Assembly: GCA_002482435.1 (NCBI GenBank)
Contig: DLFZ01000144.1
Coordinates: 1-5,616, forward strand
DNA length: 5,616 nt
Origin: Christensenella sp. UBA7707
Lineage (GTDB): Bacteria > Bacillota > Clostridia > Christensenellales > CAG-138
Direction: 5' to 3'
Both the position numbers and the translations under genes were made by a program. The notes beneath the pieces were generated by a model. The model had not been told where the DNA came from. It did not search any database and saw only the letters and a list, made by a program, of their open reading frames with translations. Every line of letters begins with the position of its first letter. Within the stretch, counting starts at the first letter, position 1. Below are positions 1-5,092 of the stretch, one piece after another.

Positions 1-593
1 TGGTTTTCAATGTGGCAATGCTGCACCATGGGGGTGTCATACCATTTGTCCACACAGATGAGGCCGGGTTCCTTAACGGCCTCTTCAAAATCGCCCTCCT
101 CGTAGCCGGAGCTTGCAAGGATGTTGTTTTTAAACCTGTCGTGAAGCTGCGGCGCACCGTCTTGCATGGCCTCGATCTGGTCGAGCACGAAGGGATATTC
201 CTCGTATTCAACCTTGATGGCGCGGATTGCCTGGTTTGCCGCCACTTCGGTTTCGGCGATGACCGCCGCCACATCGTCGCCGTAGTAGCGGACATGCCGG
301 TTTAACAGCAGGCGGTCCGCCACATCCTGATGATGCGGGTCGGTAGACCACGGGTGGCCCGCGGTCGGAAACTCATTGTTTGGTACGTCAAAGCAGGTGA
401 CGATTTTCACGACGCCCTCAATTTTAAGTGCCTCGGAAATGTCAATGCTTTTTACCATGCCGTGCGCGATGGTGGAACGAAATACCTTGGCGATCAATGC
501 GCTTTTGTCGGCAAGATCGTCGGTATATTTCGCCCGGCCAGTTACCTTATCAACCGCGTCTACGCGGGTGACGCTTTTTCCTACTGCGCCCAT
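1..593 (-). CDS. xdhA: Xanthine dehydrogenase molybdenum-binding subunit XdhA, N-terminal part (runs off left edge)
   Basis: This is the large, molybdopterin-binding subunit of a three-subunit xanthine dehydrogenase, which oxidises hypoxanthine to xanthine (and often xanthine to urate) in the cytoplasm. Only the first 197 codons are in the window; the family is about 750-780 residues long, so most of the gene lies to the left. The ATG at 593-591 has a GGAGGT ribosome binding site at 606-601, 7 nt away. Visible motifs are VTGRAKYTDD (residues 17-26), TAGHPW (77-82), HVRYYGDDVAAV (100-111) and QHCHIEN (191-197). They align from memory with E. coli XdhA (VTGRARYTDD, HVRHYGDAVA, QHCHMES). This covers the a/b-hammerhead domain and the start of the molybdenum-cofactor domain. 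Subunits xdhB and xdhC would be expected downstream but are not visible. A different molybdenum hydroxylase of the family is possible, but the N-terminus is distinctly XdhA-like. It follows adenine deaminase on the same strand. Confidence 0.93.
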   Translation of the reverse strand, partial: MGAVGKSVTRVDAVDKVTGRAKYTDDLADKSALIAKVFRSTIAHGMVKSIDISEALKIEGVVKIVTCFDVPNNEFPTAGHPWSTDPHHQDVADRLLLNRHVRYYGDDVAAVIAETEVAANQAIRAIKVEYEEYPFVLDQIEAMQDGAPQLHDRFKNNILASSGYEEGDFEEAVKEPGLICVDKWYDTPMVQHCHIEN

Positions 594-658
594 AACGGCT
601 ACCTCCGGATACTACAGTTTTGCTTTTTGAGCCAAACAGGCTTTTAGGCATCCCATAT

Positions 659-676
659 GCGCGGCTTTCGCCGCAC
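659..676 (-). promoter_or_regulatory. GNRA-tetraloop hairpin in the xdhA 5' leader
   Basis: On the minus strand this is a 7-bp stem (GTGCGGC with GCCGCGC, one T·G pair) closed by a GAAA tetraloop. It lies about 65 nt upstream of the xdhA start. It has no T-run after it, so it is not an intrinsic terminator. A stable GNRA hairpin between genes suggests either a structured regulatory leader or an mRNA processing/stability element. The stem is seen directly; the role is not known. An alternative pairing (CCGCA with TGCGG just upstream in the transcript) would compete with its 5' arm. Confidence 0.4.
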
Positions 677-690
677 CATGCGGATATTCT

Positions 691-708
691 GCCCGTTTTT
701 GCCCGTTT
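691..708 (-). repeat. Tandem direct repeat AAACGGGC, 10-bp period
   Basis: Two identical 8-bp copies (GCCCGTTT on the plus strand, 691-698 and 701-708) are separated by TT, giving a 10-bp, one-helical-turn period. They lie about 100 bp upstream of the xdhA start. Such spacing would let a dimeric or tandem-binding transcription factor contact one face of the DNA. It may also be chance in a short, T-rich stretch. Confidence 0.35.
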
Positions 709-812
709 GCTCTATGAAAATGGAAATTGTGTTTCAAAAGTCGGTCAAATCAAAAAACAACAAAATCGCTTTTTGAGAAATGAAAAACAGTTTGCCTCGT
801 TGTGCGGCGGCT

Positions 813-2498
813 TTATTGCACAAAGCGCATGTTCACAACGTCGAACAGTCCCTTATCGGTCAAGCGCACGGCCGGAATCACCGGAAGCGCAAGGAAGGAA
901 AGGGCGATGAGCGGGTCGCTCTCCGCCTTTGCGCCAAGGCTGCACGCCGCGTCGAGAAGCGCGCGCTGGCGCTCGATTACGCCGTCGATGGGCGCGTCCG
1001 TCATTAGGCCCGCAACGGGAAGCGGCAGGCGCGCGATAACAACGCCGTGGCTTACCACGCTGTAACCGCCGCCGCATTCGCGCAAAGAATCCGCAGCGAG
1101 TATCATATCGGCGTCATTGTCGCCGGCAACCACAAGGTTGTGCGAGTCGTGCGCAACGGTGGAGGCGATTGCGCCGTCAACGATGTTCAAGCCTTCCACA
1201 ATGCCAAGGCCGATGCGGCCCGTGGCGTGGTGACGTTCGATTACGGCGAGCTTGGTGAGCTTTGCATCGGGCTTAAAAGCGCCGTTTTCAAGCTGCACCT
1301 TGCGATAAACAAGCTTTGTTACAAGCTGCTCTTCGACCATGCTGATAACGGGCATAACGTCTTTGTCGGTTTTGAGTACAAGTGAGTTGCGCGTAAGCGG
1401 TGCCATGTGAACGCTGTGGAACACTTCCTGCGGGATGAGCGGGTAGGGGAATTCCCTATCCTCATACGGCTCGCCGCCGGTAAACACCTGGACGACCTCG
1501 AAATCCTTCAAGTCTTTGAAGAGAACCATATCCGCCCTGTAGCCCACCGCCACAGCGCCCGCACGCTTCAAACCGTAAATGCGCGCCGCGTTGTAGGATG
1601 CCATTTTTACGGCCTCTACAGGGTCGATGCCGCAGGAAACCGCAAGCCGCGCGATGTGGTTGATGTGCCCTTCGGCGCGGATGTTTTCGATGTGCTTGTC
1701 GTCGGTGCAGAAGGTCATGTTTTCGGTGGGGAGCTTGTTTTTTGCGATCTTTCTTAAAATATCGTCCATGCCCTTTGCGGCGGAGCCAACGCGAAGCATG
1801 ATCCCCATGCCCGTGCGGAGCTTTTCGAGTACCTCGTCGTAGTTGGAGCATTCGTGATCGGTCGCGGGGCCGGCGATGCGGTAGGCGTTGAGCGCGCGGC
1901 CCGAAACGAGCGGCGCGTGGCCGTCGATGGGGCGTCCGTCAAACAGGCGGATCTTGTCGAGCATATCCTTGTCGGCGTTGATGACGCTCACATAGTCCAT
2001 CACTTCGCCAAGGCCTAAAATGCGGCTTTTTTTGGTAAACGGCAGCATATCTTCTGCCAAAAGCTCCGCACCCGAGGTTTCAAACTTCGTAGCGGGAACG
2101 CAGGAGGGCATCATAAAATAAACGCGAAGGGGAAGCCCCTCGGAAAACTTGTACATGGCGCGGATGCCCGCAGTACCGCTCACATTGGCGATCTCGTGCG
2201 GGTCGGCAATGATACCGGTGGTGCCGTGGGGCATAATGACGCGGGCGAAGGACGGAGGGATGACCATGGAGGACTCGATGTGGACGTGCGAATCGATAAA
2301 GCCCGGGCAAAGGTATGCGCCCTTCGCGTCGTACTCGCGCTCGGCACTGTAACTGCCTACGCCGATGATGGTATCCTCGTAAATGGCAACGTCGGCTTCG
2401 ATGATCTCGTTGGTAAACACGTTCACCACGCGCGCGTTTTTGATCACGTAGGTTGCGCGCCCCTCGAATGCCGCTTGAACCAGTTCGTGCTGCTTCAA
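813..2498 (-). CDS. ade: Adenine deaminase
   Basis: This amidohydrolase-superfamily enzyme converts adenine to hypoxanthine and ammonia in the cytoplasm, feeding adenine into the xanthine pathway. The 561-residue product is near the usual length for bacterial adenine deaminases (B. subtilis AdeC about 577, E. coli Ade about 588). Visible motifs include the metal-binding GFIDSHVHIESSM (His71, His73), ADPHEIANV (98-106), GLGEVMDY with probable metal-bridging Glu165, DGHAP (His194), DHEC (214-217) and CTDDKH (264-269). The family's C-terminal domain is present, with AHDSHN (449-454) and a Gly-rich ECGGG segment. The start is TTG at 2498-2496, chosen because GGAGGGGAG lies immediately upstream and the leader has no better in-frame ATG or GTG. 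The gene is divergent from the hydantoinase operon and is followed on the same strand by xdhA, whose enzyme uses its product. It looks intact. Confidence 0.96.
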   Translation of the reverse strand: MKQHELVQAAFEGRATYVIKNARVVNVFTNEIIEADVAIYEDTIIGVGSYSAEREYDAKGAYLCPGFIDSHVHIESSMVIPPSFARVIMPHGTTGIIADPHEIANVSGTAGIRAMYKFSEGLPLRVYFMMPSCVPATKFETSGAELLAEDMLPFTKKSRILGLGEVMDYVSVINADKDMLDKIRLFDGRPIDGHAPLVSGRALNAYRIAGPATDHECSNYDEVLEKLRTGMGIMLRVGSAAKGMDDILRKIAKNKLPTENMTFCTDDKHIENIRAEGHINHIARLAVSCGIDPVEAVKMASYNAARIYGLKRAGAVAVGYRADMVLFKDLKDFEVVQVFTGGEPYEDREFPYPLIPQEVFHSVHMAPLTRNSLVLKTDKDVMPVISMVEEQLVTKLVYRKVQLENGAFKPDAKLTKLAVIERHHATGRIGLGIVEGLNIVDGAIASTVAHDSHNLVVAGDNDADMILAADSLRECGGGYSVVSHGVVIARLPLPVAGLMTDAPIDGVIERQRALLDAACSLGAKAESDPLIALSFLALPVIPAVRLTDKGLFDVVNMRFVQ

Positions 2499-2501
2499 AT
2501 G

Positions 2502-2510
2502 CTCCCCTCC
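2502..2510 (-). promoter_or_regulatory. Ribosome binding site that fixes the TTG start of adenine deaminase
   Basis: On the minus strand GGAGGGGAG ends a few bases before the TTG codon; the GGAGG core is 7 nt from it. This near-perfect Shine-Dalgarno is the main reason for accepting TTG at 2498 as the start. Confidence 0.85.
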
Positions 2511-2579
2511 TTATCCGTTTTTTGTAGAAGAAATATTAAAAAATTTGTACGAATCAAAATATCTTTTTGCTTTGGAACA

Positions 2580-2588
2580 AGTATAACA
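2580..2588 (-). promoter_or_regulatory. Candidate extended -10 promoter for adenine deaminase
   Basis: On the minus strand TGT followed by TATACT (5 of 6 matches to TATAAT, with the TGn extension) lies at 2588-2580. This would place the transcription start near 2573 and give an AT-rich leader of about 75 nt. No good -35 hexamer is found at 16-18 bp, so the promoter would depend on the extended -10 or on an activator. The leader carries no recognisable riboswitch. Confidence 0.45.
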
Positions 2589-2778
2589 CATTTTTATAGC
2601 CAAAGAAATATGGAAAATGTACATTCCTGTGAAATTTCAACCAAAAGCGTGATACTATCTTGCGAATAATGAATATCAACAGAAATGGCTGTTTTCCGAG
2701 TGGAATAATAGGAATTCTCATGTGAAATATGTGCGATTCTTTCAAGAAAAAGAGCTTTCAGCGCTGCCGCAATAGCTT

Positions 2779-2810
2779 GCATTTTTCACGCCGGGCGCTT
2801 GCAAAAATGC
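2779..2810. repeat. Inverted repeat overlapping the rightward -35 element (candidate operator)
   Basis: Arms GCATTTTT (2779-2786) and AAAAATGC (2803-2810) are perfectly complementary over 8 bp with a 16-bp spacer. The right arm overlaps the predicted -35 hexamer TTGCAA (2799-2804). This is where a repressor or a dimeric regulator would act. It is upstream of the predicted transcription start, so it would work on DNA, not RNA. Confidence 0.4.
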
Positions 2811-2827
2811 GATGCGGGTGTTAAGAT
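2799..2827 (+). promoter_or_regulatory. Candidate sigma-70 promoter for the riboswitch-hydantoinase transcript
   Basis: The elements are TTGCAA (2799-2804; 4/6 of TTGACA), a 17-bp spacer, and TAAGAT (2822-2827; 4/6 of TATAAT) preceded by TGT, which makes an extended -10. The predicted transcription start, near 2834, lies just upstream of the riboswitch P1 helix at 2841. That agreement between two independent signals raises confidence above what the hexamers alone would justify. Confidence 0.6.
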
Positions 2828-2840
2828 AATGCCGTAAGCA

Positions 2841-2913
2841 AGGTTCTCATATAATTCCGCGAAACGGCGCGGAAGTTTCTACGGAACCGCCTTCGGTTCT
2901 GCTATGGGTGTCT
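2841..2913 (+). ncRNA. Purine riboswitch aptamer, guanine class
   Basis: The conserved core of a purine riboswitch can be read directly. P1 pairs 2846-2850 with 2904-2908, extendable past one mismatch through 2841-2844/2910-2913. J1/2 is ATAAT (2851-2855). P2 is TCCGCG/CGCGGA (2856-2861/2868-2873) with loop AAACGG. J2/3 holds the signature GTTTCTAC (2875-2882). P3 is CGGAACC/GGTTCTG (2882-2888/2895-2901) with loop GCCTTC. J3/1 is CTAT (2902-2905). G2866 and G2867 of loop 2 can pair with C2890 and C2891 of loop 3, the usual loop-loop contact. The specificity base (position 74 in xpt numbering) is C2902, which in this family selects guanine/hypoxanthine; adenine sensors have U. Both loops appear to be 6 nt, one shorter than in xpt. 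It heads the hydantoinase-mocA-guanine deaminase transcript. Confidence 0.92.
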
Positions 2914-3060
2914 GGCGCAGGGGTAATCTACACTTTGCGCAAGGCGCTTTTTGTTTGCCGCAAAAAAGCGTGTATCAAACGTTTCCAATCCGCAAATACT
3001 TCCCGCGCCGCAGGCCAACAAGGCTTTTTACAGTGCGGCAAAGAGAATGGAGGTTCAGCC
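2914..3060 (+). promoter_or_regulatory. Leader downstream of the aptamer: candidate expression platform
   Basis: Between the aptamer and the GTG start, several helices are possible. GCGC-AAG-GCGC (2937-2947) followed by TTTTTGTTT (2948-2956) is a short terminator-like hairpin, weak at 4 bp. CGCTTTTT (2945-2952) pairs perfectly with AAAAAGCG (2963-2970), which would break that hairpin and bury its T-run, as an antiterminator does. GCGCA/TGCGC (2915-2919/2936-2940) is mutually exclusive with GGGTGT/ACACTT (2906-2911/2930-2935); the latter uses the 3' strand of P1. GCCGCA/TGCGGC (3007-3012/3034-3039) lies just before the ribosome binding site. Which structures form, and whether guanine turns the operon on or off, cannot be decided by eye. 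Confidence 0.45.
3049..3053 (+). promoter_or_regulatory. Ribosome binding site that fixes the GTG start of the hydantoinase
   Basis: GGAGG lies 7 nt upstream of the GTG at 3061. It decides the start: the same frame stays open back to about 2908, but that would begin translation inside the riboswitch aptamer and add about 50 residues with no family resemblance. Confidence 0.85.
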
Positions 3061-4425
3061 GTGAAAACGCTTCTTCAAAACGGAACCGTCGTCAATGCCG
3101 ATTCGATGTTCGAGGCCGATGTGCTTGTGGAAAACGGGCGCATCGTAAGCGTAAAAAAGGGAATTGTGCCCGATGGTGCAAAGGTGATCGACGCCAAAGG
3201 TATGTATGTGATGCCCGGCTTTATCGATACGCACACGCATTTCGACCTCGATACCGGCAGCGCCGTTACGGCAGACAATTTCGATACCGGCTCGAAGGCC
3301 GCCATTTTGGGCGGTACCACAACGGTTCTCGATTTTGCCACGCAGGAAAGAAACGGCACCCTCAAGGAGGCGCTTGCCGCGTGGCACAAGAAGGCACAAG
3401 GCAGCTCCTGCAACTACGGCTTCCACATGGCCATTGCCCGTTGGGATGCACAAACCGCCGCCGAGATGGATGATATGAGCGCTGCGGGTGTTACCTCTTA
3501 TAAAATGTACATGGTCTATAACGGCCTGAAGGTGGACGATGGGCAGATCTACGCCGCACTCAAGGAAGCAAAAAAACATGGTGCGCTCATCGGCATCCAC
3601 TGCGAAAACTGGGAAGTGCTTTTACGCATGTGCGACGAAGTGAAGCAAAGCGGCGTTACCGGCCCCGAAGGGCATCCGCTTTCGCGCCCTGCCGCCATCG
3701 AGGCGGAGGCGGTAGCGCGCTATATGCGCGTTGCGGAACTTGCGGACGCACCCGCGTATGTGGTACATCTTTCCACCGCCCAAGGGTTGCTTGAGGCACG
3801 CCGCGCGCGTGAGCGCGCTCAAACGGTGTACCTTGAAACCTGCCCGCAGTACCTTCTTTTGACGGATGAACGGTATTTGGACGCCGATGCGGCAAAGTTT
3901 GTGATGAGCCCGCCGCTTCGCAAAAAAGACGACTGCGAAGCGCTTTGGCAGGGGCTTACCGCAGGCGACATCCAAACCATCGGCACCGACCACTGCTCCT
4001 TTACAATGGCGCAGAAGGCCGCAGGAAAAGACGATTTTACAAAGATTCCGAACGGCTCAGCAGGCGTACAGCACCGCGCGCAGCTCATTTATACCTACGG
4101 CGTGCTTGAGGGAAAGCTTACCTTGCAGCAAATGGTGAAATATCTTTCGCGAAATGCGGCGCTTCTTTTCGGAATGCCCGACCGCGGCGAAATCAAAGAG
4201 GGCGCGGCGGCGGACATCGTCGTGTGGGACCCGAACGCCGTTTCACACATAACCGACACCGATCATGCACATCATTGTGATAACTCCCCGTATGCGGGTT
4301 TTGCGGTAAAGGGGCGCGCAAAGGATGTTTTGGTAAACGGCGTGCACGCTGTGGAAAACGGCGTTTTGAAGCAGAGCGGCGCGGGCAAATACATTGCGCG
4401 CGGCAGGTATCAAAGGCCTTTATGA
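3061..4425 (+). CDS. hydA: D-hydantoinase / dihydropyrimidinase-family cyclic amidohydrolase
   Basis: This 454-residue cytoplasmic enzyme belongs to the amidohydrolase family that hydrolyses cyclic amides such as dihydropyrimidines, hydantoins and related ureido rings. The binuclear metal site is complete: His58 and His60 in GFIDTHTHFDLD, the lysine that is carboxylated in the family (Lys148 in TSYKMYM), His180 (GIHCEN), His236 (VVHLSTAQG) and Asp310 (GTDHCSF). Tyr153 matches the family's substrate-contacting tyrosine. The ETCPQYLLL (259-267) and PNGSAGV (330-336) stretches are also characteristic. Length is normal for the family (about 450-470). It resembles E. coli HyuA (YgeZ), which sits in the equivalent xdh region. 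The GTG start is supported by a well-placed GGAGG, and the stop overlaps the mocA start. With only purine genes around it and a guanine riboswitch ahead, I infer that the physiological substrate is a purine ring or purine breakdown product; the sequence cannot show which. Allantoinase or true dihydropyrimidinase activity are alternatives. Confidence 0.93.
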   Translation: MKTLLQNGTVVNADSMFEADVLVENGRIVSVKKGIVPDGAKVIDAKGMYVMPGFIDTHTHFDLDTGSAVTADNFDTGSKAAILGGTTTVLDFATQERNGTLKEALAAWHKKAQGSSCNYGFHMAIARWDAQTAAEMDDMSAAGVTSYKMYMVYNGLKVDDGQIYAALKEAKKHGALIGIHCENWEVLLRMCDEVKQSGVTGPEGHPLSRPAAIEAEAVARYMRVAELADAPAYVVHLSTAQGLLEARRARERAQTVYLETCPQYLLLTDERYLDADAAKFVMSPPLRKKDDCEALWQGLTAGDIQTIGTDHCSFTMAQKAAGKDDFTKIPNGSAGVQHRAQLIYTYGVLEGKLTLQQMVKYLSRNAALLFGMPDRGEIKEGAAADIVVWDPNAVSHITDTDHAHHCDNSPYAGFAVKGRAKDVLVNGVHAVENGVLKQSGAGKYIARGRYQRPL

Positions 4426-5009
4426 AACTTGGCTGTATTCTCATGGCTGCCGGAAGCGGCAGCCGGTTCGGCGTCAACAAGCTTGAAGCGATGTTCGAAG
4501 GGAAAACGCTCGCAGAGCGCGCCATCGACGTAATCCCGAAAGAGGATTTTTACGCTGTGGCTGTGGTAACACAATACCCAAGGCTTATGGAGCTTGCAAA
4601 AAGCCACGGTTTTCTCGCCGTGGAAAACAAAAAGCCGGAGGATGGCATCAGCCACACCATACGCCTTGGAATGGACGCGCTAGAGGATGCCGACGCGCTG
4701 ATGTTCCTCGTGGCCGATCAGCCCAAGCTTAGAAAAGAAAGCGTAAAAGCGGAAATCGCCTTTTTCATGGAACACCCTCAAAACCTCATCGCTATGGGGC
4801 ACGGAACGCGGCGCGGCAACCCCGCCATCTTCCCCAAGCGCTTCTTTGAAGGACTTCGCATGCTCAGCGAAGACAGCGGCGGCAGCGAGGTGATAAGAAG
4901 GCACGAGGACGCGTTGCTTCTTTTCCAGCTTGAAGATGAGTTGGAACTTTACGATGTAGATAGCGTTGCCGAGCTCATGAGGCTAAAAGAGCTCACGCAG
5001 CAAACATAA
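4422..5009 (+). CDS. mocA: MocA-like molybdenum cofactor nucleotidyltransferase
   Basis: This 195-residue protein is of the MobA/MocA type (NTP-transferase fold), which joins CTP or GTP to molybdopterin to make the dinucleotide cofactor. The N-terminal nucleotide-binding signature MAAGSGSRFGVNKL spans residues 8-21 and VADQP lies at 97-101. RRGNPAIFP and SEDSGGSEVI match the family's G-x-P-A-x-F and GD-G-A regions, and the DVDSVAEL near the C-terminus matches the family DVDTPEDL-type ending. Length is normal. Xanthine dehydrogenases generally use the cytosine dinucleotide form, so MocA is the likely subtype, but CTP versus GTP cannot be proved here. The ATG overlaps the hydantoinase stop as ATGA, which implies translational coupling. 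E. coli has a homologue (YgfJ) in its own xdh/hyuA region. Its likely client is the xanthine dehydrogenase encoded divergently at the left of the window. Confidence 0.9.
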   Translation: MKLGCILMAAGSGSRFGVNKLEAMFEGKTLAERAIDVIPKEDFYAVAVVTQYPRLMELAKSHGFLAVENKKPEDGISHTIRLGMDALEDADALMFLVADQPKLRKESVKAEIAFFMEHPQNLIAMGHGTRRGNPAIFPKRFFEGLRMLSEDSGGSEVIRRHEDALLLFQLEDELELYDVDSVAELMRLKELTQQT

Positions 5010-5030
5010 AAAAACAAGCCGCACATCTAT

Positions 5031-5065
5031 GCGCGTGCTGTGACTTTTCGCGCGGGTACGCGCGA
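5031..5065 (+). promoter_or_regulatory. Competing GC-rich hairpins between mocA and guanine deaminase
   Basis: Two strong helices share sequence and cannot form together. One is TCGCGCG/CGCGCGA (5048-5054/5059-5065), 7 bp with loop GGTA. The other is GCGCGTGC/GTACGCGC (5031-5038/5056-5063), 8 bp with one G·T pair and a 17-nt loop. Neither is directly followed by a T-run on either strand, so they are not canonical terminators. They lie just upstream of the guanine deaminase ribosome binding site and could affect mRNA stability or translation, or could be functionless. Confidence 0.4.
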
Positions 5066-5092
5066 GCGCAAACAGGGGAGGGGGTCTTTTTT

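Larger units (their letters stand above)
594..812 (-). other. Gap between adenine deaminase and xdhA: structured xdhA leader
   Basis: This 219-bp gap holds no credible gene. Reading on the minus strand from the adenine deaminase stop, an A/T-only-like stem (CAAAA/TTTTG, 775-761) is followed by a T-rich run (760-751); it is too weak to call a terminator with confidence. Next come two copies of AAACGGGC (708-701 and 698-691), 10 bp apart. A GC-rich hairpin with a GAAA tetraloop follows (676-659), and then the xdhA ribosome binding site. I found no convincing sigma-70 promoter, so xdhA may be read through from the upstream gene or depend on an activator. Confidence 0.5.
2511..2833. other. AT-rich divergent intergenic/promoter region
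   Basis: This gene-free stretch lies between the adenine deaminase ribosome binding site and the predicted start of the hydantoinase transcript. It is markedly more AT-rich than the genes on either side. Short open frames on both strands here have no ribosome binding site and no recognisable protein features. It contains the two predicted divergent promoters, a 10-bp palindrome AATGTACATT (2616-2625), a further 8-bp palindrome GAAATTTC (2631-2638), and an inverted repeat (2779-2810) next to the rightward promoter. Regulator binding sites are plausible but cannot be assigned to a named protein. Confidence 0.6.

Noticed and set aside
632..648. AGCC-AAACA-GGCT-TTTA terminator on the plus strand near the xdhA start
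   Set aside because: The stem is only 4 bp and there is no plus-strand gene upstream for it to terminate; on the minus strand no T-run follows it.
751..775. Rho-independent terminator after adenine deaminase (minus strand)
   Set aside because: A T-rich run is present, but the stem is one C-G and four A-T pairs only, too weak to call.
1407..1757. Plus-strand open frames over 1-2500, and frames antisense to 3061-5009
   Set aside because: They run antisense to well-identified genes with intact motifs; they are by-products of GC-rich codon usage.
2554..2782. Short minus-strand open frames of about 62 residues between the divergent genes
   Set aside because: No ribosome binding site, AT-driven composition, and overlap with the predicted promoter region; no recognisable protein features.
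2841..2913. Adenine-sensing or 2'-deoxyguanosine-sensing version of the purine riboswitch
   Set aside because: The J3/1 specificity base is C, not U, and J2/3 keeps the standard GTTTCTAC, so the guanine class is the simplest reading.
2908..3060. N-terminal extension of the hydantoinase by about 50 residues from an upstream in-frame GTG
   Set aside because: It would begin inside P1 of the riboswitch aptamer, has no ribosome binding site, adds sequence unlike the family, and is low in acidic residues; the GTG at 3061 has an ideal GGAGG.
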